The notes under the pieces were generated by a model. It searched no databases, was not told where the DNA came from, and was given only the letters and a program-made list of their open reading frames with translations. Shown here piece by piece: positions 13,368-22,789 of a stretch of DNA of 42,240 nt. The position numbers and the translations under genes are program-made. Origin of the DNA: Candidatus Acetatifactor stercoripullorum (GTDB lineage: Bacteria; Bacillota; Clostridia; Lachnospirales; Lachnospiraceae). The stretch spans positions 1-42,240 of the forward strand of contig DXGH01000029.1 of the NCBI GenBank assembly GCA_019114005.1, read 5' to 3'. Numbering within the stretch: the stretch's first letter is position 1; the number at the start of each line of letters is the position of its first letter.

Positions 13368-16157
13368 TTATATATCAAGGCTGAGCTGTGCATTCAGACT
13401 ACGGCACAGGGCCTCCTCCTGCTCTGGCGTCAGGGTAAAAAACTTCTCCTTCATAAAGTCGCGCAGGGACCGCTCGCCTGACATCATGGGAAACAGCATC
13501 ATGCGGCTCAGCGAGGGCAGCTCTTTGTCAAGGGCCTTTGCAGCTTTCGGATCTGCCAGCAGTCGGCTGATGGGAGTGTCCAGATCATAAGGGGACTGCT
13601 CCAAATATTTCCTGTCTGCGGTAAAGGAATAATCGCCGGCTTCCAGACAGGCGGGCGCATCTGCACAGAAAGGGAGGACAAGCCGTGCGGAGGCTCCATG
13701 GGGAATATGAAAGCGGAAGGACAGCGTACCATCCTCTTCATATTTCCAGGCGCTTTTGATCAGACCCACAGGAGACTGGAAGGAGACATCAAGGCTGCCT
13801 AACAGAGGGTGGGGCTGGGGACGCAGGAGAAAGCGGCGGAATCCCGGGAAGTCCTCCAGGGGCTGGATGCCGGCGGCATTGCGGTACATCCATTCCACAA
13901 TAGAGCCATAGGAATAGTGGTTCAGGGAATTCATGCCTGTGTCGCTGATGCGGCCGTCCGGCAGGATGGAATTCCAGCGTTCCCATATAGTGGTAGCTCC
14001 CATTTTTACTTCATACAGCCAGCTGGGGAAATCCTCCTGCAGAAGCAGATAATAGGAAATATCATTGCTTCCGTTTTCGGAGAGCGCCCGGCACAGGTAA
14101 GGAGTGCCCAGGAAGCCGGTGCGGAGATGATACTTGGATTCTTTCAGCTTCAGGCGAAGGGCATATGCTGTTTTTTCGCGCCATTTTTCGGGTATAATGT
14201 CAAACATCAGAGCCAAAACATATGCAGTCTGTGTGGTCAGGGCCAGCCGTCCTGTTTTGGTGATGTACTCCTCTATAATTGCGTCACGCACCTGCTCTGA
14301 GAGCTGCCTGTAAAAGAAAGCGTCTTCCTGATATCCCAGAGCCTGTGCGGCCTTTGTCAACAGACTTGTGCTATGGCGATAATAGCAGCTGGCCAGATAA
14401 GTGCGCTCCGTGCCGCCAAATCGGTTTCCGATAGGATCCTCGCCGTCCAGAGAGAGCCAGTCGCAATAGTGAAAGGAGCCCTGCCACAGGCGGGAAGCTC
14501 CGGTCTCCTGGTCGTGCCTGTAGATATGATTTACCCAGGCCTTCATGCTGGGGTACTGGCGTTTTAGGAATTCTATATCACCATATCTGACGTAATGGTT
14601 CCAAGGGATCATTACGGCAGCGTCGCCCCAGGCGCAGGAGCCGGTCTGGATCACGTTGTGCTTTGGGATGACTACGGGCACATCGCCGTCCAGAGCATTC
14701 TGCTCCTTCATAAGGTCATAGCAGTATTTATCAAAAAAAGCGCTGACATCCATGTTGTAGGCGGCTGTACCGAAAAATACCTGCGCATCTCCCGTCCATC
14801 CCATCCGCTCGTCCCGTTGTGGACAGTCGGTGGGCACGTCCAGAAAGTTTCCCTTTTGTCCCCACATGGTATTTTCAAACAGCTTATTTACCAGAGCATT
14901 TCCTGATTTGAAGCTGCCTGTGGTCCGGAGGCCGGAATACAGCACCAGCCCGGCAAAATCTTCCAGACAGATTTCTTCTAAAGTCTGATACCATGAAGTA
15001 AGCCTTACATAGCGAAAGCCATAAAAGGTGAAAGCTGGACGGACAACCTTGGGAACCCCGTCGCTGATATAGCGGTATTCAGCCTTTGCGGTGCGCAGGT
15101 TGTCTCTGTAAAAATTACCGTCCTGAAGTACCTCTCCGAATTGCAGATGCAGCTTAAAGCCCTTGGGGGCAGAACATTTGAATTCCAGCCAGCCGGTCAT
15201 GTTCTGGCCCATGTCCAGAACCATTTCTCCCGCAGGGGTCTTAAGCAGCCGCAAAGGCGTTCTTTTTTCCATGACAAAGGCGGCCGGACTGCGGCGGGGC
15301 TCCAGCAGGGACTTGCTTATGGAAACGCGCCTGACGGGGTAAACAGTGTCACGGGAAAGGGTATCGTCCCGTATTTCTCCATCAAAAATGCTGGAGGAAA
15401 GAATGGGACTTCTTGCGGCGCTCCAGGAGGTGTCGGTGCCAAAGCGCAGCAGTGAGCCATCAGCGCACTGCACATGCAGCTCACAGATACAGGCGAAAGT
15501 TTCTCCATAGCGGAATTCCTTGTCCCTGGTGAGGCCATAGCGGCCTTTGTACCAGCCGTTTCCGAGTGAAATACAAATCCGGTTGGCTCCGGGCTTTAGA
15601 AAACCGGTGATATCGTGGGTTTGATAGGGGAGCCATTTGTCGTAGGCACATAATCCCGGCGAAAGGACGTCCTCGTGGCAGCGGTCTTTATTGATGAAAA
15701 GCTCGTAAAGCCCAAGACCGCAGATATAGGCCCGGGCCCGCACCGCCGGGGCGGGAAGAAAAATATCCTTAAAAAGGACAGGGTGCCAGGAGGGGTCAAA
15801 GTAGGGAGAAATCCAGTCTGCGCTCCAAGGCTCTGCAAGCTTTGCTGTTTCAAACCAGGAACAGGCGTCTGCAGTATTGCCCTTCTGATCCGCCGCAGAA
15901 ACACGCCAGTAATAACGGGTGCGGGGAAGGAGCTTTATGGGAAGGGGCAGACAGATGCTGTCAGGCTTTCCGTCCTTTCCCGTGTCAAACAGCGGATCTG
16001 AAAAATCCGGGGACAAGGAAACCATAACCCTGCAGCGGAGTCTGCTTTCCGGGGGAGCCTCCGTTGTCCATGAGAGCCGGGGCGCTTCTCCCTCGGCGAT
16101 TCCCAGGGGACACTCCATGTGGTTGCAGAATAGATTCATGATTTTCATTTTATCCAT
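13368..16157 (-). CDS. Alpha-L-rhamnosidase, GH78
   Basis: 929 aa from the ATG at 16157, which has GGAGG five bases upstream; an upstream in-frame ATG at 16181 precedes that site and is less likely. N-terminal beta domains carry the SWTTEAP and RYYWRV patterns of GH78 and are followed by the rhamnosidase N domain. The (alpha/alpha)6 catalytic domain shows DCPQRDERMGWTGDAQVFF around residue 444, the segment holding the catalytic acid in GH78. The C-terminal beta domain includes NHYSYGSIVEWMYRNAAGI. There is no signal peptide, so it should act in the cytoplasm on imported rhamnosylated oligosaccharides. It is transcribed away from the transporter operon, sharing the region 16158-16443. TGTATACA at 16173-16180 sits just upstream of its ribosome binding site. 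Confidence 0.94.
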   Translation of the reverse strand: MDKMKIMNLFCNHMECPLGIAEGEAPRLSWTTEAPPESRLRCRVMVSLSPDFSDPLFDTGKDGKPDSICLPLPIKLLPRTRYYWRVSAADQKGNTADACSWFETAKLAEPWSADWISPYFDPSWHPVLFKDIFLPAPAVRARAYICGLGLYELFINKDRCHEDVLSPGLCAYDKWLPYQTHDITGFLKPGANRICISLGNGWYKGRYGLTRDKEFRYGETFACICELHVQCADGSLLRFGTDTSWSAARSPILSSSIFDGEIRDDTLSRDTVYPVRRVSISKSLLEPRRSPAAFVMEKRTPLRLLKTPAGEMVLDMGQNMTGWLEFKCSAPKGFKLHLQFGEVLQDGNFYRDNLRTAKAEYRYISDGVPKVVRPAFTFYGFRYVRLTSWYQTLEEICLEDFAGLVLYSGLRTTGSFKSGNALVNKLFENTMWGQKGNFLDVPTDCPQRDERMGWTGDAQVFFGTAAYNMDVSAFFDKYCYDLMKEQNALDGDVPVVIPKHNVIQTGSCAWGDAAVMIPWNHYVRYGDIEFLKRQYPSMKAWVNHIYRHDQETGASRLWQGSFHYCDWLSLDGEDPIGNRFGGTERTYLASCYYRHSTSLLTKAAQALGYQEDAFFYRQLSEQVRDAIIEEYITKTGRLALTTQTAYVLALMFDIIPEKWREKTAYALRLKLKESKYHLRTGFLGTPYLCRALSENGSNDISYYLLLQEDFPSWLYEVKMGATTIWERWNSILPDGRISDTGMNSLNHYSYGSIVEWMYRNAAGIQPLEDFPGFRRFLLRPQPHPLLGSLDVSFQSPVGLIKSAWKYEEDGTLSFRFHIPHGASARLVLPFCADAPACLEAGDYSFTADRKYLEQSPYDLDTPISRLLADPKAAKALDKELPSLSRMMLFPMMSGERSLRDFMKEKFFTLTPEQEEALCRSLNAQLSLDI

Positions 16158-16318
16158 AATATCCTCCAAAAGTGTATACATAATATATCTTTAATATAAA
16201 ATTATCATAACAAAAAGAGTATCCAAAAGCAAACAAAAAGAAGAAAAAATGCGATATGAAAATTGAAATTAGCTATTTTATACAGAAATAGTGCACGAAT
16301 ATTGTGAAAAAAGCAAAA

Positions 16319-16347
16319 TTGACAAGCATATTTTTGTGCAGTATGAT
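16319..16347 (+). promoter_or_regulatory. Main promoter of the pectin-type transporter operon
   Basis: TTGACA (16319-16324), exactly 17 bases, TATGAT (16342-16347). This is near consensus, with the start expected at about 16354 and a 90-base leader. Confidence 0.8.
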
Positions 16348-16365
16348 ATTTTTAGAGAGAGAAAT

Positions 16366-16420
16366 TGTCGACACATTTAATAAAAATTGCAGATCAATAA
16401 ATAAAAACATACTGTCGACA
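16366..16420 (+). promoter_or_regulatory. Two TGTCGACA operator candidates downstream of the promoter
   Basis: The 8-bp palindrome TGTCGACA is at 16366-16373 and 16413-16420, 47 bp apart, both followed by CA. The first lies about 12-20 bases after the predicted start, the second just before the ribosome binding site. TGT-NN-ACA palindromes suit GntR/FCD dimers, and such a regulator is encoded in this operon. I saw no other TGTCGACA in the window by eye. Confidence 0.6.
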
Positions 16421-16443
16421 CAAAAAAGAAGAAAGGGGAGATT

Positions 16444-17355
16444 ATGGAGGAGATGACTGCGGCATCAAAAAGAAGGGGGAAACGGTTTTGGAAGCGGAAT
16501 ACAGGTCTTCTGTACATACTGCCCTGGCTGGCAGGCTTTCTTGTGTTTAAGCTGTATCCCTTTGCATCCTCATTGTTCTACAGCTTTACGGACTATGTGC
16601 TGCGTAAGGGAGAAACCATCACAAGCTTTGGTGTTTTCAACTATGTGGAATTTTTTACCAACGAGGATATGATGAGAGCCTTTGGGGTTACCTTCAAATA
16701 TGCCTTTATAACGGTTCCTCTGAAGCTGATCTTTGCTCTGTTTATAGCATATATCCTCGCGTTTAAGATCAAGGGCGTGGGACTGTTTCGGACGGCGTAC
16801 TACATCCCTTCTATTCTGGGCGGCTCGGTTGCGGTGGCAGTGCTGTGGACGGCTCTGTTCCAGAAACAGGGAATTATCAACAGGATATTGGAATTTATCG
16901 GGATCGAAGGCCCCTCCTGGCTTGGGGATGAAAGATATGCGCTGCTTACCATATGCTTTCTGCGGATCTGGCAGTTTGGCTCGGCTATGGTAATTTTCCT
17001 GGCGGCACTGAAAAACATTCCTTCTGATCTGTATGAGGCGGCCGCCATTGACGGAGCGGGAAAATGGAAGCAGTTCTTTCGGATTACGGTTCCCATGATT
17101 ACGCCCTCTATTTTTTATAATTTGATTATGCAGCTGGTACAGGCATTTCAGGAATTCAACGGACCCTACATCGTTACCAAGGGAGGTCCCAACCAGTCCA
17201 CTACCCTGATATCCCTTTTGATATACGGGCAGGCGTTCCAGCGGTTCAATATGGGTATGGCAAGCGCCATGGCCTGGATCATGTTTGTGGTTGTGGCCAT
17301 TTTGTCTCTGATTGCCTTTAAGAGTCAGGAAAAATGGGTTTATTATGCGGATTAG
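16444..17355 (+). CDS. Sugar ABC transporter permease (CUT1, LplB/UgpA type)
   Basis: 303 aa, six membrane segments (the first is GLLYILPWLAGFLVFKLYPF). The cytoplasmic EAA loop that docks on the ATPase reads YEAAAIDGAGKWKQFFRITV (residues ~196-215). The ATG at 16444 follows AGGGG by five bases. It is the first gene of the operon and pairs with the permease encoded 14 bp later. CUT1 importers of this type carry oligosaccharides, and the neighbouring GH78, GH28 and GH105 enzymes suggest rhamnogalacturonan fragments. No ATPase gene is nearby, so a shared MsmK-like ATPase encoded elsewhere is expected. Confidence 0.93.
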   Translation: MEEMTAASKRRGKRFWKRNTGLLYILPWLAGFLVFKLYPFASSLFYSFTDYVLRKGETITSFGVFNYVEFFTNEDMMRAFGVTFKYAFITVPLKLIFALFIAYILAFKIKGVGLFRTAYYIPSILGGSVAVAVLWTALFQKQGIINRILEFIGIEGPSWLGDERYALLTICFLRIWQFGSAMVIFLAALKNIPSDLYEAAAIDGAGKWKQFFRITVPMITPSIFYNLIMQLVQAFQEFNGPYIVTKGGPNQSTTLISLLIYGQAFQRFNMGMASAMAWIMFVVVAILSLIAFKSQEKWVYYAD

Positions 17356-17369
17356 CGGGAGGAATCAGG

Positions 17370-18221
17370 ATGTCGATGAAAAGACGCAGAAAAATACAAA
17401 ATTTTTTCAGATACCTTATTTTGATCGTGGTTGGCGTAGGCATGCTGTATCCGCTGGTGTGGATGGTGTTTGCCACCTTTAAGAGCAATGCGGAAATCTT
17501 TGGGAGCATTTCCCTGCTTCCCAAGGAGTGGACCTTTGACGCCTATAAGGATTTGTTCCGTATGTACGGGGGCCAGCTCAATCTGGTGAAGGCAATGCTT
17601 AATACCATGATTATCGTAGTGCTGAAGGTGTTGTTTACGGTGGTTTCCGTTACGCTTACTGCCTATGGCTTTGCCCGTTTTGAATTTGCGGGGAAGCGGT
17701 TTTTATTTCCCATTATGATTTCCACGCTGTTTCTGCCCCAGACAGTGCTGAACGCGCCCCAGTATATCATGTACAACAGCTGGGGCTGGCTGGATTCCTA
17801 CCTGCCTTTAGTAGTGCCCTGTCTGTTTGCGGGCGATACCTTTTTTATCTTTATGCTGATTCAGTTCCTGCGTGGGATTCCAAGGGATTTGGAGCAGGCG
17901 GCGGCCATCGACGGGTGTAATTCCATGCAGGCTCTTTTGCTGGTGATCTGCCCTATTTTAAAGCCCGCTATTATTTCGGCTGGATTGTTTCAGTTTATGT
18001 GGTCCTGCAATGACTTTATGGGTCCGCTGATTTATGTGAATACAGTATCCAAGCGGCCGGTATCCGTATTTATCAAGATGTGCATGGACGCGGATGCGGG
18101 TACAGCCTGGAACCGGGTGCTGGCATTTTCCCTGATCGCGCTGCTGCCCTCTCTGATCGTCTTTTTGATCGCCCAGAAATCCTTTATAGAAGGAGTGTCT
18201 GCGGGCAGCCTAAAGGGATAG
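17370..18221 (+). CDS. Sugar ABC transporter permease (CUT1, YtcP/UgpE type)
   Basis: 283 aa from the ATG at 17370, preceded by GGGAGG seven bases upstream. A longer frame starting at 17334 overlaps the previous gene and has no such site. It has six membrane segments, beginning with YLILIVVGVGMLYPLVWMVF. The EAA loop is LEQAAAIDGCNSMQALLLVI, and the protein ends in EGVSAGSLKG as is typical for this subfamily. It forms the heterodimeric channel with the preceding permease. Confidence 0.93.
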   Translation: MSMKRRRKIQNFFRYLILIVVGVGMLYPLVWMVFATFKSNAEIFGSISLLPKEWTFDAYKDLFRMYGGQLNLVKAMLNTMIIVVLKVLFTVVSVTLTAYGFARFEFAGKRFLFPIMISTLFLPQTVLNAPQYIMYNSWGWLDSYLPLVVPCLFAGDTFFIFMLIQFLRGIPRDLEQAAAIDGCNSMQALLLVICPILKPAIISAGLFQFMWSCNDFMGPLIYVNTVSKRPVSVFIKMCMDADAGTAWNRVLAFSLIALLPSLIVFLIAQKSFIEGVSAGSLKG

Positions 18222-18251
18222 ACAAGGGTAAAGAGCCTGAAAGGAGAGAAA

Positions 18252-19856
18252 ATGGAGCTTCAGATTTTAAAAATTTCCAGCCGATTTGCAGTGCTGGAAT
18301 GGAAAAACGAGAGCTGCTATTATACACAGCAGCAGTATGAAATTTATGTAAACGGAGAATGGCGGGGGAAGGGCCAGACCAATGTTTTTGGAATCTATGA
18401 CCTTTTGCCTGACACCGCGTACAAGGCGGTGCTGCGGTATGGAAGAGAGGAAAGAACGCTGGAATTTTGCACACAGAGGGAAGCGGCCTGCCTGAATGTG
18501 CTTTCCTTCGGCGCAAAGCCGGAGGGAGAGGAAAGCTCCGCTGAGGCCATAAATGCGGCGGTGGCCTGCTGTCCCCAGGGAGGAACGGTTTATTTCCCGC
18601 CAGGCATTTATAAAACGAACACGGTGTTTTTAAAAAGCGGCGTCCGGCTTTATCTGGAAAAGGGGGCCGTCATAAAGTCCCTGGCCTCTCGCAGAGAGCT
18701 TGCAGTGCTTCCGGGAGATATGAGGCCGCAGGCTGAAGGGGTGGGCCGCGCTGCGGACGAAGCAAAAAGAGAGCGGGTGAATTTCGGAACCTGGGAGGGA
18801 AACCCTGTGGACTGCTTTGCAGCTGTGATAACGGGAATAGGCGTAAAGGACGCAGAGATTGCCGGAGAGGGTGAAATTGATGGAGGAGGAAGGGATGGGG
18901 ACTGGTGGGAGGATCCTGTGACAAAGCGAGGAGCCTGGAGGCCCAGAACCATTTTTTTAAACGGCTGCGAGGATATCTGCATAGCGGGGGTTACCATAGG
19001 AAATTCTCCCTCCTGGACGGTGCATCCTTATTATTGCAAAAAGCTTGCCTTTTATGATGTGACAATACGGAATCCTGCGGTAAGCCCCAATACGGATGGC
19101 TTAGACCCGGAGTCCTGTCAGGATGTAGTCATTGCGGGAGCCAGAATTTCAGTGGGAGACGACTGTATTGCCATTAAAAGCGGGAGGAAGGGGATGGCGA
19201 AACGCTGGCTTTGCCCTTCGGAAAGAATAGAAATCCGCAACTGTCTCATGGAAAGGGGACATGGAGGTGTTGTAATCGGCAGTGAGATCGCCTGCGGCGT
19301 AAAGGAGGTTTTGATAAAGCAGTGCCTGATGCGGGAGACGGACAGGGGGCTTCGGATTAAGACCCAGAGGGGAAGAGGAAATGCCAGTGTGGTGAGCGGA
19401 ATCTTCTTTGAAAACGTGATTATGGAGGAAGTAAAAACAGCCTTTTCCATTAATATGTATTACTATTGGGGGCCTGACGGGCATTCGGAATATGTCCAGA
19501 GCCGGAAAGCCCTCCCTGTAGACGAACGTACGCCCAGAGTGGGCGATCTGCATATGCGGAACGTGCAGTGTAGGGGCTGCCAGGCGGCGGGAGTTTATTT
19601 CCTGGGCCTGCCGGAGCAGCCGGTGGAGCTGGTGGAAATGGAAGGGGTGTCTATAGAGTTTGCAGAAAGCTGCAGGCCGGATGAGCCTGTGATGGCGGAC
19701 GGCGTGGGACCTGTAAGCGGACTTGGAATATATGCTGAAAATGTAAGAAGCCTTAAGCTGTCGGATGTCTGCGTCAGCGGATATAAAGGGGAGCCTGTGC
19801 AGCTTCACGGGGTTTGGGAAGTAAAAGGGGATTATTTCGGGAAAGAACAGCCATAG
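18252..19856 (+). CDS. GH28 family glycosidase (polygalacturonase/rhamnogalacturonase type)
   Basis: 534 aa. Residues 1-78 look like a fibronectin-III-type domain (SSRFAVLEWKNESCYY to EERTLEFCTQ). The rest is a right-handed parallel beta-helix beginning VLSFGAKPEGEESSAEAINA. All four GH28 signatures are present: NTDGLDPES (from Asn280), GDDCIAIKSG (Asp303, Asp304), GHGG (His337) and RIK (368-370). No signal peptide is present, so it should act on imported oligosaccharides, probably as an exo-enzyme removing galacturonic acid or cutting GalA-Rha bonds. The exact specificity cannot be read. GAAAGGAGAG precedes the ATG, 30 bp after the second permease gene. Confidence 0.93.
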   Translation: MELQILKISSRFAVLEWKNESCYYTQQQYEIYVNGEWRGKGQTNVFGIYDLLPDTAYKAVLRYGREERTLEFCTQREAACLNVLSFGAKPEGEESSAEAINAAVACCPQGGTVYFPPGIYKTNTVFLKSGVRLYLEKGAVIKSLASRRELAVLPGDMRPQAEGVGRAADEAKRERVNFGTWEGNPVDCFAAVITGIGVKDAEIAGEGEIDGGGRDGDWWEDPVTKRGAWRPRTIFLNGCEDICIAGVTIGNSPSWTVHPYYCKKLAFYDVTIRNPAVSPNTDGLDPESCQDVVIAGARISVGDDCIAIKSGRKGMAKRWLCPSERIEIRNCLMERGHGGVVIGSEIACGVKEVLIKQCLMRETDRGLRIKTQRGRGNASVVSGIFFENVIMEEVKTAFSINMYYYWGPDGHSEYVQSRKALPVDERTPRVGDLHMRNVQCRGCQAAGVYFLGLPEQPVELVEMEGVSIEFAESCRPDEPVMADGVGPVSGLGIYAENVRSLKLSDVCVSGYKGEPVQLHGVWEVKGDYFGKEQP

Positions 19857-19868
19857 TGACCCAGGGAG

Positions 19869-19884
19869 GCGGAAATATTTCCGC
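19869..19884 (+). other. Intergenic hairpin before the solute-binding protein gene
   Basis: GCGGAAATATTTCCGC is a perfect 16-bp palindrome, extended outward by GGGA/TCCC. Between GH28 and the binding-protein gene it may stabilise the downstream mRNA so that the binding protein is made in excess. No T-run follows. Confidence 0.5.
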
Positions 19885-19910
19885 ATTCCCATAAAATAAA
19901 GGAGGAAAAC

Positions 19911-21341
19911 ATGATGAAAAAAGGAAAAAAGGCACTATCAATAGCTCTTTTGCTAGCTCTTGGACTGACAGCCTGCGGTTCTCCGGCTGCGGAGGAAACG
20001 CAGACGCCGTCCTCAGAACCGACTGAGACTTCCACACAGCAGGAAAGCGTTTCAGAGGCAGAGACGCCCGCAGCTGAGACAGAAGGAGACGCTGGGGATC
20101 TGGGACTTACTACGGAGGATATTACGCTGACCATGAGCTGGTGGGGCGGAGAATCCAGGGCGGAGGCTACCATGGAGGCCCTTGATAAATTTATGGAGAA
20201 ATATCCCAATATCACGGTTGAAGCTACCTTTGGAGCCTGGTCGGGCTGGGAGGACGCTATGGGTCTGGCGTTCGCAACGGATACGGCGCAGGACATTGTG
20301 CAGATCAACTGGAACTGGATTTACAACTTTGGCGCAAACGGCAATGTCTTTGTAGACTTGTATGAGTATGAGGACGTTTTGGATATCAGCCAGTTTCCAG
20401 AGTCTGCAGTTAAGGCCAGCGAGCTGGACGGCAAGCTGCAGGCGGTGCCCGTTGCCCTGACGGCAAGAACCATGTATTGGAACAAGAATGTATTTGACAA
20501 GGCCGGAATTGAGATTCCTTCCACCTGGGATGAATTTCTGGCCAGCGGAGAGGTATTTAAGGAGAAGCTGGGAGACGATTATTATCCGTTGTACTTGAAC
20601 GAATATGACCGGATGATTTTTATGGTATGGTATCTGGAATCCATGTACAATAAGCCATGGGTGGAAAACGGACAGGTGCAGTATACCCAGGAGGAAATAC
20701 AGGAAGGCTTTGCCATGCTCAAGGATTTGGAGGACAGACATGTACTGGTGCCCATCCAGCTGGTAAACGATTATAACGCAGATCCCATTGAGCAGTCCGA
20801 AAGATGGATCAACGGCTACTGGGCGGGCATCCACACCTGGACCACTTCCATGACAGGACCTCAGGCTCTGGCGCTTCCTGAGGATCAGAGAGACGGCTTT
20901 GTTGTGACCCCCATGTTTGAGGGACTGCCTTATAAGGGCGGCTTTAACAAGATATCCATGGAATTTGCCATCACGCAGACCTGCGAGCATCCCAGGGAGG
21001 CGGCTGCGCTGATTAACTTCCTCTTAAACGAGGAGGAGGGCGTAATCGCCATGAAGAGCGAGAGAGGTACGCCGGTAAGCGCGACAGGCTTCCAGATCGC
21101 TTCTGAAAACGGGATTTTGGACCAGATGACCATTGATTCTACTAATATGAGCTTGAATCAGGGCTGGAATCAGTTTAATATTGATCCTTATTTTGAACAC
21201 AGTGATCTGAAAAATGATCCGGAGGGCGCTTATTATAAAATTATGAGCGCGCACAGCTATCAGGAGATTGACGACGCGGAAGCAGCCGCGCAGCTTCTGG
21301 AGGCAGTGACCGGGGTTCTGACTGCCAATGCGGCGCAATAA
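19911..21341 (+). CDS. Sugar ABC transporter solute-binding lipoprotein
   Basis: 476 aa. The lipoprotein signal KALSIALLLALGLTAC has Cys22 as lipidation site. A Glu/Thr/Ser-rich linker follows (residues ~23-65), then a family 1 extracellular solute-binding domain (ITLTMSWWGGESRAEATMEA, then PVALTARTMYWNKNVFDKAG). It captures the oligosaccharide outside the membrane and delivers it to the two permeases encoded upstream. AAAGGAGG precedes ATGATG; either ATG could start. The unusual gene order (permease, permease, GH28, binding protein) and a hairpin just upstream suggest separately tuned expression. Confidence 0.93.
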   Translation: MMKKGKKALSIALLLALGLTACGSPAAEETQTPSSEPTETSTQQESVSEAETPAAETEGDAGDLGLTTEDITLTMSWWGGESRAEATMEALDKFMEKYPNITVEATFGAWSGWEDAMGLAFATDTAQDIVQINWNWIYNFGANGNVFVDLYEYEDVLDISQFPESAVKASELDGKLQAVPVALTARTMYWNKNVFDKAGIEIPSTWDEFLASGEVFKEKLGDDYYPLYLNEYDRMIFMVWYLESMYNKPWVENGQVQYTQEEIQEGFAMLKDLEDRHVLVPIQLVNDYNADPIEQSERWINGYWAGIHTWTTSMTGPQALALPEDQRDGFVVTPMFEGLPYKGGFNKISMEFAITQTCEHPREAAALINFLLNEEEGVIAMKSERGTPVSATGFQIASENGILDQMTIDSTNMSLNQGWNQFNIDPYFEHSDLKNDPEGAYYKIMSAHSYQEIDDAEAAAQLLEAVTGVLTANAAQ

Positions 21342-21365
21342 AAGAAAAAGGTGAGGAATGAGCAC

Positions 21366-22760
21366 ATGAGCAGACTGAAGGTTATGGTTGTGACCATCGG
21401 AGATGAAAGACAGGAATTTTATAACACCAGGCTTTCCACTGTGCGGGAGGAGAATGAAAAACTCCGAAAGCTTTTGCAAAAGGATTGGGAGGCAGACTTT
21501 TCCGATATCATCTATACCTACCAACAGGCCAATGAATGTATCAGCAGAATGAAAAAAGCTGGAAATGTCTGCATAATTCTTCACCTTCCTGTCTGGGGCA
21601 TGCCAAGCCTGGCGCCCCATTTTGCCAGAGCCTCGGAATTTCCTGTGGTTTTGCTGGGAAACACAAGGCCGGAGAGCTCCAGCCTTGTGTCCCTCCTGGC
21701 GGCGGCGGGGATGCTGGATCAGGCGGGTCTGGAATGTATCCGCATTGCCGGGGAGTTAGATGGGCCTGAGCTGCAAAGGAAGCTGAAAGATTTTATTACA
21801 GCCTGCAAAGCGGCAGCACAGCTTAGAGAGAGCAGGTTCTGCGCCTTTGGAGGACGCAGTATAGGGATTGGAACCGGTACGGCGGATCCCATGCAGTGGC
21901 AGAGGGTTTTTGGAGTGGATTTTGATCACTGCGATCAGCTGGAAATTGTGCGGCGCGCAAAGCTGCAGGATGGAGCCAGAACGGAAAGGTACTTAGACTG
22001 GCTTACAAAAAGCGTGGGAAGCGTCCGCATGGGCCAGGGACTGACGAAGAGCTCTCTGGAGAGACAGATACGCAGCTATCTGGCAATGAAGGATATTGTG
22101 CAGGAAAGAGGCTATGACTTTGCAGGCATAAAGTGCCAGACAGAGCTAAGCGACGGTTACGCGCTGCAGTGTGTGGGAGTGGCTTTGATGAATGGCAGCT
22201 GGGATGCGGAGGGGGAGAAAAAACCAATTCCTGTATCCTGTGAATGTGACTGCGACGGAGCGCTTACCATGTATCTGCTTTCCTTGAGCAGCTGCAGCAG
22301 TCCGAGCAGTCTGTCGGATATTAAGCTTTTTTCACAGGAAAGACGTGAGTTTGTTTTGGCAAACTGCGGCAGCATGGCTCCCTGGTTTGCGAACCGGACG
22401 GATCCGGTGAAGGCTCTTGGGAAGGTGAATCTGCTGCCCCATGTTTTTGGAAAGGCCGGGGGAGCGGCAATGCAGTTTGTGGCATCGGATGGAGATGTGA
22501 CTGTTGCAAGGCTGTGCAGGAGCAGAGGGAAATATGTGATGCACTGCTTCGAAGGGAGAATGGAGCAAAGACCTCTGGAGGAGCTTAGGAAAACTACCTG
22601 GTGCTATCCTCATCAGTTTATCAGGGCTGACATTAATTATGAAGCCTTTTTCCAGACCATAGGCTCTAATCATCTGCACACGGTGTATGGGAAATATAAA
22701 GAGGTTCTGCGGCAGATATGCGCTATACTCAAAATTGGTTTTATATGCTATAATGAGTAA
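21366..22760 (+). CDS. L-fucose/L-arabinose isomerase family protein, substrate unknown
   Basis: 464 aa from the ATG at 21366; a GTG at 21351 is the alternative, but it overlaps the likely ribosome binding site. The protein follows the L-fucose/arabinose isomerase fold. FGGRSIGIGTGTADPMQWQR and VFGVDFDHCDQLEIVRRA lie in the middle, and CECDCDGALTMYLLSL matches the segment that carries metal-binding acidic residues in the family (usually E-x-D-x-x-GALTM). A late domain contains GGAAMQFVASDGDVTVARL. Family members interconvert aldoses and ketoses. In this operon the substrate could be rhamnose or a related released sugar, but no classical RhaA, RhaB or uronate pathway genes accompany it. This is the least explained enzyme of the locus. 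Confidence 0.8.
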   Translation: MSRLKVMVVTIGDERQEFYNTRLSTVREENEKLRKLLQKDWEADFSDIIYTYQQANECISRMKKAGNVCIILHLPVWGMPSLAPHFARASEFPVVLLGNTRPESSSLVSLLAAAGMLDQAGLECIRIAGELDGPELQRKLKDFITACKAAAQLRESRFCAFGGRSIGIGTGTADPMQWQRVFGVDFDHCDQLEIVRRAKLQDGARTERYLDWLTKSVGSVRMGQGLTKSSLERQIRSYLAMKDIVQERGYDFAGIKCQTELSDGYALQCVGVALMNGSWDAEGEKKPIPVSCECDCDGALTMYLLSLSSCSSPSSLSDIKLFSQERREFVLANCGSMAPWFANRTDPVKALGKVNLLPHVFGKAGGAAMQFVASDGDVTVARLCRSRGKYVMHCFEGRMEQRPLEELRKTTWCYPHQFIRADINYEAFFQTIGSNHLHTVYGKYKEVLRQICAILKIGFICYNE

Positions 22761-22789
22761 AAATTTATTTGTAACAGGAGGAGCGCAGC

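Noticed and set aside
20052..20990. Leftward open frame (312 codons) opposite the solute-binding protein gene
   Set aside because: It is the shadow of a clearly real lipoprotein gene, and no family features are visible.
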